Positions 1 through 12,494 of a stretch of DNA of 64,000 nucleotides are shown in pieces. Positions within the stretch are counted from its first letter, which is position 1. Each line of letters begins with the position of its first letter. Location of the stretch: positions 558,001-622,000 of the forward strand of contig JAOANU010000017.1 in NCBI GenBank assembly GCA_034387635.1. Direction: 5' to 3'. The position numbers were made by a program, and so were the translations under genes. The notes under the pieces were generated by a model, which had not been told where the DNA came from, searched no databases, and saw only the letters and a list, made by a program, of their open reading frames with translations. Source of the stretch: Rhodosporidiobolus odoratus (lineage: Eukaryota; Basidiomycota; Microbotryomycetes; Sporidiobolales; Sporidiobolaceae).

Positions 1-399
1 CCACCCTGTGCTGCAGTTGCACATCTTTGTTTGCCAGGTCAACGACCCCAGAATGCCGGCCTTCGAAGTCAACGTCACCGACCTCATAAAAATCGCTGAA
101 GCTCCAATATTCGGGGCCAAATTCCTGAAGGCAGCTGAATGGATTCATCAGCACTGGGAGAATGACTGGCCCACACAGCAAGCAGCCATGATTTTCAGCA
201 ACTTAGACCTCGAGAGTCTTGACGAGCGACCCAGCGCACTCTCGAGCAAGGCAATGTTGAGCGAAAGCATCCGCCTGAGTGTAGAGAAGGTCCGCTCCTG
301 GCTGAGTGTGAGTACTGCCTCTTTTTTTCTTGAACGCTTTCCTGCTGTCCGAGGACTAACGGAGCGTTCGTGCTTTACCAGGAGGCTATTCCGTCGTAA
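1..399 (+). CDS. Orphan-family protein, C-terminal end (partial, runs off left edge)
   Basis: The reading frame is open from the left edge to about base 307. An intron with a GTGAGT donor and a TTACCAG acceptor (about 308-381) then joins a five-codon last exon ending in TAA at 397-399. I do not recognise a known domain. The final 60 residues align by eye with the C-terminal halves of the genes at 24.6, 36.7 and 62.7 kb: an acidic Leu-Asp stretch is followed by a helix reading LSESIRLSVEKVRSWLS, which matches LTESIHGSLLKAQDLMQ in the 62.7 kb copy. As in those copies, an intron starts right after this helix. That shared position supports common descent. Function is unknown, and the N-terminal half lies outside the window. 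Confidence 0.5.
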
Positions 400-1198
400 A
401 GGGCTTGACACGCGAGAGTGTGCAAAGGTGAAAGTGCTCCAATCAGTCCTACCTTGTACCTGCTGACATCGATGTGCATGCAGCATAGGGGGCTATGGCT
501 CTTGTATTAGATGGGGTTGGTAGTTTGCTCAGTAGAGCTGTGTTTGAAGGTTCAACGTTGTATCAATTGCGCTTTAGACAGAAGTTCAGAAGCAGGAGCA
601 AAGGGCAAGAGGGGGAGGATTACCCCACTTGAGGGAAGAAAGAAGGAAAGGACGGTAACGGACCAAACATCTTCTCAGTTGCGCAGACTGAGTGAGTACG
701 GTCGACAGTGCTTCTGCGAGGCGCTTCGAGTCGTCTCCAGTCGAGTGTGTCGAAGGTGCGGGTGCCATCTTGGGCAGCATGAAGGGGAGCTCGAGGTGAC
801 GAGAGACCGAAGGGCGATGGATCAAGAGCCGCTACGGGTACGCCGGATAGACTAGAGTTTCTGGATCATGTCCGAAGGTACTGCATAGTCTGAAGAGCCT
901 GTCAACGTGAGGCACAGAAGATGGAACATAGCCAACTGATGAAAATGAAGGTCGACATTGTCAGCTTCGCTTCCATCCCGGGATTGAGAATCAAGAGTGC
1001 ACCTGTTGAGCTAAATTCTGTCCGCCCACCGGCCCGATTGCATTGCTAATTTGACGGGTTCGACGCCCTCCCCACCTCGATCTCTTCCTCAACATTGACT
1101 TGAGCCGGTTACCACTTCAAGCTCAGCCCAAGCACGATAGCGCACGCAACAGCCGAAATCTTTCAGTCTGAAACGACACTACAGCCGCCTAGCCCACC
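400..1198. other. Gene-free stretch upstream of TMA64
   Basis: No convincing coding frame is seen. It should hold the 3' end of the left-edge gene and the promoter and leader of TMA64. A purine-rich patch lies near 600-660. Confidence 0.4.
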
Positions 1199-4100
1199 AT
1201 GTACGTTACGAGGCCCACTCGACCTCCGCGTAAGTCGCTCACATTCTTGCCCCATACCCTCGTCCAGGTTCAAACGCCCGCACACCGCGAAAACCCTCTC
1301 CCCTCTGCGTTCCTCCGACCTGCGCAGGCTCCGCGAATCTCTCCTCGCCGCTTTCCAGTCTTCCGTGTCTTCCACCGCCGCCGGCAAGGACTTGGCCAAA
1401 CTTCTCCTTCCAGATAGCACCCTCGTCGCCAAGGCTTCGAGTCACCTGGACGAGCCCCTGACGCTCTACTTCGCGCCGGCGAGCGAAGGAGGAGGAGGTT
1501 CAGCCGGAAAGGAGGACTGCAGGTTTTTCCGTGTCGGAAAGGGTAACGAAGGTCAACTCGTACCTACTACCTATACTTTGGACCTCGCGCCAGAACTGCT
1601 GCCAAGATTGGAGACAGCAAGAGCTGTCGTGGAGAACCTGATTTCTGGAAGTGGTGCGTATCTTCCTGCCGAGGTTTTGACCTGGTGACCCGCTCATTTC
1701 TCCTTGCGTAGCCCTGTTCATCTCCGGCGTGTCTCGACGATCTTTATCCGCCTTGCCGGCCGGAACCAAGGAGGGAGACCTCGTCGCGATCACGGCAGAA
1801 TCGGAAACCGAAGACGGGGACGAAATTGTCGCGGTCGGAACACTTGCCGCCAGCAAGGATGAGTTGATCCCTCTGCAGCGCCAAGGTGGGACAGGCAAAG
1901 GCGCTGCGGTCTATACGGTACGTCTCTTCAACACAGCCAAGAAGAGACTGCGGACTTCCGTACTAATTTGCCCCATCTTCACAGCTGCACGCCCGTGGTG
2001 ACTTCCTATGGCAATCCGGTTCTCAGGTGGCAGCTTCCCCGCTGGTGGAAGCTCTATCCTCCGCGCCAAGCGTAGCAGCGCTCGACGGCCCAGTTGTGGC
2101 TGCAGGGGAGACAGACACTCCCGCTGCTGTAGCGTCCGTGTCTAGCACTTTGGCGGCTACCTCTCTCGGTCCGTCTTCCTCAACTTCCGACAACGTCTCC
2201 GACGCCTCCTCTGCCGACCTGACCCCCTCCGAAGTCGACCTGATTCTGCTTCGAGCCCTCCACCTCTCAATTCAGACCGTCCTTTCCCTCCCCTCTTCTG
2301 CCTCCCTCTTTCCCCTGTCCGCCTCCACCCTCTACTCCTCTTACATTCTACCCTTCCGTCCCTCGCTCGCGAAGGAGCCGAGAGCTTTGCAAGCCGAGAT
2401 CAAGAAGAGCGGTTGGAAGAAGCTGGACAAGTTCATGAAGGAGGTTAGCGGAGCGGGGAAGAAGAAAGGCGGGAGGTCGGCTGGAGGGGTTGGAGGGGAA
2501 GGATTAGTGCAAGCTAAGGAGGTGAGAGGGGATTGGGTCATTACGGGGGTGAAAGCGAACCATCCCGAGTAAGCAGTGCTCTGTCATTCCTTTCCCAGAT
2601 CTCTGCATGCGGTTTACTGAGGTGCTGAAACAATGACCTATCACGGCTTCTTGCCCTGAACAGTGTCGAAACTCTCCGACCCTATCGCACCTTGGCGCAA
2701 GAATCGGCAGCTACGGCATCATCTTCCGCCTCCCAGGCCAACAACGCTGCGTCTTCCTCCTCTGCTGCGGGTACGGCGGCAGCAGCTTCACCGCAAGGTG
2801 CGGGTGAAATAGAGGTCAAGGAGTATTACAAGCCTTCTTCGGACAGCGTCAAGGAGTTGCTGTCTAGGGTCGAGCATGAACGGTGAGTTACATGTTCTTC
2901 ATTGCTTGCTTCTTTCCTTTCCATATGCGTGACTGACGCGAGAGCCAACTTTCCGCCCACCTCTCTGTCAACATTTCCCTCCCTTCTGACCTGCTTTCCT
3001 TTTTCCCGTCTTTTCCCATAATTTTCCCTCATCCCTTCCACCTCTACGACAACTCTCGACCTACGCGACATAGACCAACCAACAACCTGTACTCCCCTCC
3101 CCTCATCAGCTCACTCCTCAAATCCTTTACAACCCACTTCTCCCTAACTCACCCACGCTCCCCCTCCCTCCTCCTGCTCCATCCCTCCGCCCATCCTACC
3201 CCATCTTCTCTGACACTTGACCAAGAGTCCGCCATGGAACTGCTCGCCAAGGTCGTCCTGGAACACAAGAAAGGTGAGAGGGCTGAGGAGTTTGGGAGGG
3301 AGAAGGGTAGGGCGGGATGTGTTGATCGGGCTGGGGCGGTGGAGCGGTTGAAGGAGGGATGTACGAAGTACTGGACTGTGAGGAGGAAAGATGGACGGGA
3401 GGGGGAGGTCAAGTGAGTCCACATTTCCTCGATCTCGCTGTTGTTGTTGCGCTTGAAAGTCTACGCGCGACTTACTCGGCGCGCAGCATCGTACGACTAT
3501 GCTGTCCTCGACGCTATCCACTGATGCTCTCGGTCTGTCCTGGCTCCCATCGGCCTGCAGGAAAGGATCGCCGCCCGTGCTCAAGGTTCAGATCAAGAAC
3601 GTCGGCAAGCGACAGGTCACGCTCGTATCTGGTATGTCCACGGTCCTTTCTCCCGTCTCGCCCACTTCAAACTGCTGTGGAGATGTCCGCGAGCTCCGCT
3701 GACGATTCATATCTGACAGGGCACGAGGCGTGGTCTGTCTTCACGTCGGAAGAATTGGCGGAAGAGCTCAAGCACAAGTCGGCCTCTTCGACTTCGAGTA
3801 CGCTCTCTGTCCGACCTCCTCCCAGCCTTTGTCCTGCACCCTTCACTCTCCCTCCCGTCTTTCTTGCTTCCTCAAATTCGTCCGACTGTTGCTTCGTGGC
3901 TCAATCAGCACGATAGCGGCTGAGCTGACAACTTGCCTTCCACTCTCTTCTGCGTTCACGTACCGCCGACAGTCCAACCTCTCGCTGGCTCTGCAAAGAA
4001 AGGTCAAACTCCCAAGGTTGAAATCATGTGTCAAGGTGCGTTCTCGTCTGTCTATCCTCATTGCCGTTACATACTCTCCGGCAGCCTCCTCACCGATGGC

Positions 4101-4292
4101 CTACTACATCTGGACCGCCCTAGCTCCGGTTTTGGACCACGTTTCGCCTTTCACTGACGTCCTCTTTTCCACGTCCCTTCCTCACACTTGAATGCAGGAA
4201 CACATGACGCCCTCGTCCTCCAACTGCTCACGACAAAGTATGGCCTACCACGACGATACGTCGAGGTAGATACGAGTAAGAGTAAGAAGTGA
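1199..4292 (+). CDS. TMA64: Translation factor eIF2D / Tma64 (ligatin)
   Basis: Eukaryotic eIF2D binds the 40S subunit, helps recycle post-termination ribosomes and can deliver tRNA without GTP. Ten exons join to about 680 residues, longer than the roughly 570-580 usual for the family because of a Ser/Ala-rich insert after the PUA domain. The order fits the family: an N-terminal block starting MFKRPHTAKTLSPLRSSD, a PUA domain ending GAAVYTLHARGDFLWQSG, a winged-helix/SWIB region, then a C-terminal SUI1 domain (VQIKNVGKRQVTLVSG onward, YGLPRRYVEV near the end). The start codon is itself split by the first intron: AT at 1199-1200 joins G at 1268. That reading restores the conserved MFK start; reading straight through ATG at 1199 gives an unrelated peptide. 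Identity is secure; exon edges are inferred. Confidence 0.9.
1201..1267 (+). other. Intron splitting the TMA64 start codon
   Basis: A 67-base intron with donor GTACGT and acceptor GTCCAG separates the second and third bases of the initiator ATG. Splicing yields ATG TTC AAA, which matches the usual eIF2D start. Confidence 0.7.
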
Positions 4293-4599
4293 AAAGCCCC
4301 GAAGAGTACAGTTTATATCGTCGCAATGCAAATCGCAACTGCCCACATGATCGCAGGATCACGGCGAAGTGCACTTCGGAAGTGAGAGGAAGAAACACGG
4401 TTCATGAACAGCCTGGTTCGCTGCGTTGCAGTCTCGACAGTAAGGAGTTGCGAGGTTGAGAAGGCCAACATGGTCATGTCCCTCCTCTCGCCCGGACTTG
4501 CTCGGCGGCCACAGCTTCTTCGTGCAGGCCAAGTGGTAAAGATTTTGACGAGACACGATGTTCCTCCTTGCCCCTCGGTACTGATCCTTTGTCCTGCCA

Positions 4600-6326
4600 T
4601 CAAATTCCGCGTCCGCCGGTGACTCTGTTGAAGGTATAGACAAGTCAGCCATGCTGACTCTCGGCTAGCATGGGCAGTTCAGCCACGCCGGGGGAGGCAC
4701 TCAAACGGAGTTTTAGAGGAGAAAGAACGGAGGAAGGGGGAGAAGCCCCAGGGTAAAGTAGGCAGACCCTCGAAGAAAGGAGGCAGACATACTCGAGTGT
4801 ATGCCCACTGATATATCCCGACAACTCGCTCGCCAAGAAGAGACACGCCTGAGCCGCTTCTTCCGGAGTACCTGGCCTTCCTAGAGGAATGTCGGGAACT
4901 CGGGAAGCGTCGGTTTGGGCATGGGTACCGCGGGAGGGGATGCCGAGGGGGATTCTGCGAGCATAACGCCCATGAGCTGAGGTGAGAAAGGACCAATGGA
5001 GATTGAAAAGGAGAGATGGGAAGCGTACTGCTGACCCCCGACTGAAATTGTCTCTCCGATTTCTTTGGCTTGGGTAAGGCGGGTCGTGATGTATCTAGTA
5101 GGCAGTACTACGTCGTCAGCTCTTCTCCCGAGCTGCGGCAGATGTGGGGAAAAAGGAGGGGTGGTCCGGCCGAAGCGCCAGAGCAAGGTCTAGCAGCGAG
5201 AGAATAGTAGCATCGATGGTAAGCACGCTGGACAGCTTGGACTTACCCGAAAGCCACGGTGTTACATCGCACACCGAATGGACCTGCCGATAGACAGTAC
5301 CGATCAATTGCCTGAGACCGCTCGAGGAAAGTCTCGACGGGGAAAGAAAACGTACCCCATTCTTTCGCTACCGTCTTTGTTAGTCCTTGAATACCCGCTT
5401 TTGCAGTGGCATAGTTCGCCTGTCCCACATTGCCATGCAGACTGCGTCACGCGTGAAAGCTTCAGCCCGATGTCTCCTGCACAAGGGTGAGCTGAAAGAC
5501 GCACCCGGAAGTCGAGCTGACGTTGATGATTGACCTGTTCTGTCCCCTTTTGGCCGAGTCTTTGTTCCGCATGTATGGGGCTACTTCTCGTATCAGGCGG
5601 AAAGGGGCGACATTGTGGACGTCGAGCATCAGCTGGAAGATCTCGTCTGACGTGGTGTGCAGCATCTGGCAGGACGGACGTCAGTGAGTGATGCGAGTAA
5701 GCTGCTGAAGCGTATAAGACATCACCACAGAACCCGAGATGGTCCAAGGCAGAGTCGCGAAGCAAAGAAGAGACAGGCAACTCACCCGGTCTGCAGTGAA
5801 CCCAGCCATATTTAGAAGAATGTTGATGTCTCCAAATGCCCTGTACCATACAGCCACGGTCAGAGGCTGACGCTCGAGACACCGCAACGAACAGAAGGAC
5901 GAAAAGCGTACTCAATTGTGGCTGCGACCAGCTTTTGCGGAAAATCGACGGCGGTAACATCCCCTCCGACAGCGATGGCTTCGCCCCCATGTTCCCTGAT
6001 CTCGTCCACGACACCGTTCGCCTTGACTGCTTCCGACGGGTTTCAGCTTAGTCCGGATGAGGTGAAAACAGCTGGCCACGCACCTTGATCCAGATCCGAC
6101 ACGACCACTTTGGCAGCTTCTTTCGCGAATAATAGTGCGCACGCTCTTCCAATACCTTGTGCGCCCTGTCAGTAGAGTTCTAGTCAGCACGGCCGAGCCG
6201 ACCAAGCGATTGAGGGGCGGAACGGACGCCAGTGATGATGGCGACTTGCGAGTGAAGCAGTCCGCGCAAAGGTGTTCCCGAAAGCTGGGAGGCCACCGCT
6301 CGGAGGCGAGCATTGGTAACAGACAT
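4600..6326 (-). CDS. Short-chain dehydrogenase/reductase (FabG-like), copy A
   Basis: A classical NAD(P)-dependent short-chain dehydrogenase of the 3-oxoacyl-ACP-reductase type; the substrate is unknown. Ten exons can be joined without a frame break: 6326-6228, 6165-6084, 6026-5912, 5840-5786, 5665-5505, 5441-5356, 5283-5247, 5094-5029, 4954-4793 and 4624-4600, about 290 residues. Visible motifs are the cofactor loop TGGAQGIG, an NMAG in place of NNAG, a catalytic serine in VSSTSG, and the catalytic YATAK. The last exon is only 25 bases and restores the conserved ending GHTLEVTGGRGI. Copy B at 49.8 kb is a close paralogue with an identical 33-codon first exon and several shared intron positions. 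The N-terminus has no clear signal peptide, so it may be cytosolic or mitochondrial. Confidence 0.85.
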
Positions 6327-6911
6327 AGTCGGATAGAAGCGGGTTATGAGTGAAGCGTTTGCGCTGAGCAAGCCGGTAAAAGGGAAAAGAAAGCCGGATT
6401 GATCATGAAGAGGGGAAGTGGGGAAGAACAGCCAGATCACCCAAACGCGACTGTGATAGCAGAGAAGCAGAACAGAGAGCGTAACATGACATACACATTC
6501 GTCCGGACTGACTAGGAAGCGTACAACCGGGCCCATGCCAAAGCCTCGCTGCGACGTTCCCCTTTTTTCGCCGCTCGCAGGGAATTTTCCCAGGCTCGCG
6601 GATGCGCTCAAAGGGCTCAAAGATACATTGCGCAAGCTTTCCTGGATCTGTCTGGAAACAAGCGAAGAATAGAGCAACGTCGATTCTTTCTTGGTGTCGC
6701 CTCTTGCTCTCTCTCTTCCCACCCCCTCCCATGCTACGCTTATCAGTTCGACTGTGCAAATTGTCACCAGTGTGAAAGCGCACTCGTGGGAAGCACTGCC
6801 CGCCATCGCTGTCTGACTACGCCCAACTCCGTCCGTCAACGAGCGGCCGCCGTGCACCCAATTTTCGCACCTCTCGTCTCCTACACCAACTCTACTCTTT
6901 CTAGATACAAT
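6327..6911. other. Gene-free stretch upstream of the dehydrogenase
   Basis: No supported gene. It probably carries the divergent promoter for the minus-strand dehydrogenase and for whatever is transcribed rightward from about 6.9 kb. Confidence 0.4.
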
Positions 6912-7660
6912 ATGGAGGTCTCGATACGGACGGCATTCAAGGGGATCGCAAGGGAGGAACTGCACAGCGAAACTTGTCATGCTGAGGTGGTTGACCTTCG
7001 CTTGCCCTCCTGCTGTACGTTCTCCCCTCAGATCCTTGTCTGCGTTTAGCCATAGCCCGTACTGAGCGTCGCCAATCAAGATGTCATACTAGCATTCTCG
7101 CTGCATCAGAGTGAGCTCGCAGGCACTTTGAGGCGTGGCACTCAATCTACTAGGTAAGCCCTCACGCCCACCTAGGCCCGTTCCCTCAAGTGCCCTCCGC
7201 CATCCCATGCACAAACTTCCGCACGCTCCCGTCTCCCCTTCCAGCTGTACTCCCACGCTCGGAAGGGCAGAGACGGCACCCTTCTTCCTTCGGGAAGATG
7301 GCGTGACAGAGAGCGATGCCAGAGCAACCCAGATTACGTTTGACCGCCGTGGAGCTTCACGCTATGCAGCAGGTGGATAAAGTTTCTCTGACACGTCTAT
7401 TCTTGCTTTTTTCGCAGATCCCGTATTCTCGCCGGATCTGGCTTCTCATGCTTGCCCCAATTTCGAAGCGGCTGCCAGGCGCGCTTGCACGCCCTTTCGA
7501 CCTTTGCGCGCCAGCTCGAAGCTACATTCCCGCATGTTCTCGCCATCGCTATCAGGCGGAGCGTCGGGTAAATCTCGAGCATGCCGAATGCGGTCGCTGC
7601 TACCGATGCCCCCCGAGGCACCGCAGACTGCTGTTGGGCTCGCTTGAGCAACGGCGCAAG
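6912..7660 (+). CDS. Possible spliced gene, unrecognised
   Basis: An ATG at 6912 opens a frame that can be carried through three plausible introns: donor GTACGT near 7016, donor GTAAGC near 7152 and donor GTGGAT near 7374, with acceptors at ATCAAG, TTCCAG and TTTCGCAG. The product is about 190 residues and includes a stretch reading FFLREDGVTESDARATQITFD. I recognise no family. Two other forward frames and one reverse frame are also open across 7.4-7.9 kb, so strand and exon choice are uncertain. The spacing of pyrimidine-rich acceptors favours the plus strand. Confidence 0.3.
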
Positions 7661-8678
7661 GCGAGAAAGCGATCGTCGCCGCTCGCGCTTCGTCACTCTT
7701 TGGACTGCTCTTTGAATGACCGATTGCACCTACGACGGTACCTTTCTGCCTTCCTGCTCCACTTCTCGCCGCAGTTATCACGCCGAATACGTGATCGTGG
7801 GCCCGCGCCTTGACGTTGAGGCTCTGGCCTGCCCACACACTTTCCTTGCCACTCGATTGAGCTGCCTTGCGTGCCTCAGCTCCTGCTCTACTCCGTTTCC
7901 CATTCATGCCCACGAACCCGAAAACGTTTTTCACCTACATGTCGCAGGCCGCTTGCTCGTTTCGCCCCGGCCTGCGAACGCCAGCCGCATCTTCGCCATT
8001 TGACTCACCCGACATTATCTCGAGGAGCACAGCTGGGTCAGAATCGCTGGACCAATCGAAGCAACTCGCCAAGGATTCTGCACGGTTAAGACAGCGCACG
8101 TTACAGCCCAAAGCACACGCACGAAAGGGGGGGAGAGAGAGAGAGAAAACTACCAATTGATGGGGGGGAATACTAAGTATCTGGAAAAAGGATATACAGA
8201 TGAGGGGATCGGAAGCAATCAGGCGAGGAGGGTGGGCTACTGGATCAAGGAGGGAAAGGGGAAGAGAGAGAGAGGAAGAAAAGAATTTCAACAATGTAGA
8301 AAATGGAACGAGAAGGAACGAGGGCAACGGAGTGGCGAAGGAATAGATGGGAGAGGAGAAAGGGATCGGAAAGAGCGAAGACGAGCAATCGATGCAAGAG
8401 GGTGCGAAAGTGTTTGTGTGGAAGAGAAAGGGGGGGAAGAGCGAGTAACCTCGGAGCTAGAATGGATCGTTGTGCGGAGATGAAGGAGATCGGTAAAAGG
8501 GTGCAGGTGGTGCTGAACGGGAAGGGTAAGAGCAGGGGGTATAGGGACTTTTGCTTCGGCCGTGAAGGATTCGGCGATCGCGGAAAGACGGGCTAAGATA
8601 GAAAGGCATGTCCGGAACTAGCGAGGTAGAGTCGGTAAGGTGGGGAAGAGATGGTAGTAGCGGACGAGCTGGTGTCGA
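7661..8678. other. Non-coding stretch with purine-rich 3' region of CDC24
   Basis: From about 8100 to 8620 the plus strand is strongly purine-rich, with a short GA run near 8128-8150. On the minus strand this is a pyrimidine-rich tract just past the CDC24 stop and is probably its 3' untranslated region. No supported gene. Confidence 0.4.
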
Positions 8679-11600
8679 TTATTGCGAGTCGACCCCCGCA
8701 AAAAGGATGAGCTCCAAACCCGGACCTGCGCTCGACCTTTCAGCGCCCATACTCCTCGCCGTCTCAAACGCCATCGCAACATCCTCCTCACTGGTGATCA
8801 AAATCCTATCCCCGTCCTCATCCCTATACCTCAATCTCAACGCGTTCGAGTCAATCCTTGCTTTGTCGCCTCCGCACATCCGGATCTTCTTAAGCACCTT
8901 GTCGACGAGCTCGAGGTACGGGACGGTGTCGAGAACAACGACGACAAAGGTATCTTCGCCGAAGTATACCTTGACTCGGACGGCGGTCGCGGATGCGGTA
9001 GAAGAGAGGGAAGAACCGGAGGGAAGTGAGGGAAGGCCGTGTACAGCGCCTCGGGGGAGAGGAGGAAGACCGGCTGACGGTGGCGGTGCGGTGGAGGCTG
9101 GCGAGGTTGTCGAAGAATAAGGCGGAGCGGAACCAGAGTGCGCCGAGGTCGCGGAGGAGCGATCCGTCCCGATGCTCGACGACGAGAATCGCTTCTTGTG
9201 TCCCGTTGAGACGGAAGAAGCAGAAGCGAGCGTGCCACCCGAGTCCGTCCCGCCCGTTTTCCTCCCCTTGCCCCCGCCACCATTCGAAGCCTGCTGGTGA
9301 TGCCCAGAAGACGAATAAGGGTGCCCGTTCGACTGCAGCGCCCATTCATGTCCATGCGGTTGATCCGGAAGCTGAGGCGTATCAACGAACCGCCCACCGT
9401 TCGGACCGTAGATATTGGGGGAGCTGGCGGAGCGGTTGCGAAGCATAGGAGGGGCACCGGGGTATTGGCTCGGTACTTGCCCATGCGAGGCTTGACGGTG
9501 GACTGGTGCGCCGGGTCCTGGCGCTCTCGGGGTCATCTCGTTCGCGCCATACTCGTCTCCTCCGTATGGCAAGCGAGAGAAGCTCGTCGCCGGGCTGGCC
9601 GTCATTCCTCCCGCTCCTCCTGCTCCGCCCCATTCGCTGCTCTGCTTCGTTCTTAAATGCCGGCTACTCGCCGAGCTGTGCAGCGAGTGAATATCACTGC
9701 TCGCCGACGACTGGGTCGACATCCCCCTCAACGGTCCAATGGGCGAATTCGGTGCGCCGTTCTGCCCCGGCGCTTGACTCCTCCACTGGTGAATGACGTG
9801 CGAGTTGGCGTCTTCTGTCTGAGCGCGGGGTCGAGCCGAAAGACCGTGCAGGTCATGCCGTTGTTCGGCGGGCATGGAACGAATTCCGGGTGCTCGTCGA
9901 GAAGCGGGCGTTGATCGGCCGGATTCGCTCGGCTCGTATCCATCGTCTTCGCCGTCGTCGAAGGGAAAGGCATGGTGACCGGGAGGGAAAGAGGGTTGAG
10001 CGGGATTGGGGTAGTGGCCGTGGTGAGAACCGCCGTCTGTGGTTGTAGCGTATGAATAGATCGAGGCGGAGGAAGAGAGAGGGCCGGTCTCGGTCATCGG
10101 GGTGGAAGGGAATTGGGAGTTGGGAGAGTGGATGCTGCGGTCGGAGCGGCGACTGGCGGAGAGGTGGTGGGAGCGCTTCTTGATGACGGGTTGCTCCTCG
10201 ACGGCCTTGTTGATAGCCTTCTGCCACTGTCGAAGAAGCTCTTCGGTGCGGCACTTGATGATGAAGGCTTCCTCCGTCAGATCGCCACGCCAGCGAACCT
10301 CGAGCAGATATTGGCCTGCAAAAGCGAAATGATGAGTATCGCTGTGCAAGGACGAATGGATGAGGAGAGAAGGACGAACCGCTGCGATGGTTGACCTGCG
10401 AAGCACCGGTGATGTTGTTGATGAAGATGCGACCCTTGAGTTGGAGCTTGTTGATCCGCTGACTAGGTGGCCTCTTCAAGATCGAATTGCTCTTCTTATC
10501 CTTCTTCCCCTGTGCCCCAACCTCTTTACAACAAAGGATGATCCGCTCAAAGAGGTAGACGCTGTACTCGCGCTCGTTGTCGTTCTTGATCACGATGAAC
10601 GTCTCCTGCAAGAGAAGCTGACCGAACGAGTTGATGTCGTGACCTTTCCAGTCTTCGACTCGGTTGGCGAGATCTTGAACAGCTTGACGGTTGTCGAGGC
10701 GTCGCTTCTCTTCGTTGACCTTGTCGGTGACCCGCATGATCGATTCGAGACCGGCCTTGAGTTCTTCGTAGTAGCCGAACTCTTCAGGCGTATTCTTCAG
10801 TAGTTGCTGTGCGATTGAGCAGATCAGAGACTATTCGGTAAAAGCGAAGGGAAAGTAAGCGCACCGAGATGAGTAGGGGATATTTGCATATCCGCTGTAC
10901 GGGCTTGATGAGAAGAGGAGCGAGTTCAGAAACGGGGTCGAGGACGTGCGAGAGTTTCTGCAAGTGAGCGATAGCGTCAGTATGCTCGACAAGCAAGAGC
11001 TAGAAGCGAACAGCGACTTGACGTACCGAGAGCGCCGCATTCTCCGCAATTGCCAGATCCTGAGCGTTGGTCAAATTCGCGCAATAAGGTTGATAAACAG
11101 CAAAGTTCTCCTCCTGTTTTCGCAATCGAGAGTACGATCGTAGTTGAGAGAGAAAGGAGTCAAGAAGAACAATGGTCAACTTTGCACATCTGCGGCCTTC
11201 GCATGCGACTTGAGCGAAAAGGAAGAACTGAAGACTCACCATCTGCAAAAACAAGTTGCCAAATCGTTGCTGATCAGGCGGAAGAGAAGCGTTGCCTTCG
11301 ACGCCGATGAGGAAGCGACGCTGAAAATCGGCGAGATTGTTGAGGTTGATGAAGAGGGCGTGAATTTGATCTTGCGTGAGAATGTCGTTCATCTGAAGCT
11401 GGCGTTGATAGTCCTGCGAAGCGAAACAAAGTCAGTACAGTCAAGCAAGATGCGCTCAACGCCTCTCAAACGCGTTATCGGCCGGAGCGCGGAGGCGGAA
11501 AACAGGAGGTAAGATTGTGACATACCTGTAAAACGTCCAGATCCTGCATGTATTTTCGCTCGCTATCCAGAATCTCCCGCACGACTAACGAGCGCTCATC

Positions 11601-12494
11601 CGACGGCCCTGCAATTGGACCCGTCTGGTCGATATCGTCTCCGGAGGGAAGAAGGACGCCCTGCGCTTCCAACATTTCGAGAAGCTTGGTGACGGTGTGA
11701 ACGACCTGAGCAAATACAAAAAAAAGTGAGCACGAAGGCAGAGCGCCTCGAGGAGCAACTCCGGAGGAATTCCGATAAGGCGTGAAAGTGGGAAAAGGCA
11801 GACGCACCTTGACAACTCCATTCGTGTCCTGCCCATAGAGCTCATTCACCGCAAACAGATCACTCTCCGGCCACTTGAGATCCTGCTTGCATGCCATGAC
11901 AAAGTGGGCCGTCCCCCTCTGACACGCCTTCAAGTTGTTCAACGTCGCCTTCGGGTTGACATCCAACTGGTGTGCGTGCCCCAATTTGTTGAACAGGAAG
12001 CACAGACTACTCCCTAACCTCAACACATTCAACACCTGCGAGACCGGATCCGTTTGCGCCGATAGAGGGCCCAAGTCCTCCCAAGCGCCGGGTAGGGGGC
12101 TCGCGCCGCCATTTTGCGTTGCCAGCTGGGCTTGTTGAGCGAGGTCGGCAGAGGCGGCGTCAAAGAAGCGCTCTTGGAACTCGTCGATGCGGAGGAGGCG
12201 GTTTCGAAGGGTGCGGCACTTTTGATAGATGGACGACGAGGCGGAAGCGACTTTATTCAGGGCAGAGTTGGTCGCGACGGGGGTGTCGCCAAAGGTCGAG
12301 GGCATGCGGTCCATCATGGGTCGTTGCGCGAGATTTGGAGATGGACCGGGCAGTGTAGGAGGGAGAGGCGGGGCGAGGGAAGGGGAGGATGCGCTTGCGG
12401 GGGGGTGGCCGTTGCGGGCGAGAGGAGGGGGGAGGGCGGAGTAAGATGCAGAGGGACCAGCTCTCGGATTGGCGTAGGGGTGTACCGAGGTCAT
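8679..12494 (-). CDS. CDC24: Cdc24-type RhoGEF for Cdc42
   Basis: This protein activates the GTPase Cdc42 and sets sites of polarised growth. The joined exons give, in order, a Pro/Ser-rich head, a Cdc24 calponin-homology region (about residues 70-250, ending near LYGQDTNGVVK), a DH domain starting VVREILDSERKYMQDL and containing the helix ELAPLLIKPVQRICKYPLL, a PH domain (about VYLFERIILCCKE to LLRQWQKAINKA), a long Ser/Pro/Gly-rich linker, and a C-terminal PB1 domain. The PB1 ends with the acidic OPCA-type motif DEDGDRILITSEEDVAMAF, the part that in yeast Cdc24 contacts the scaffold Bem1. Several short introns interrupt the CH and DH parts; the PH-linker-PB1 portion is mostly one exon. Domain order and length match the family. 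Confidence 0.93.

Noticed and set aside
1056..1068. GGGTTCGACGCCC, like a tRNA B box
   Set aside because: The flanking bases do not form a five-pair T stem, and no acceptor or anticodon arms were found around it.
8128..8150. GA microsatellite
   Set aside because: Simple low-complexity run in a probable 3' untranslated region; nothing further to say.
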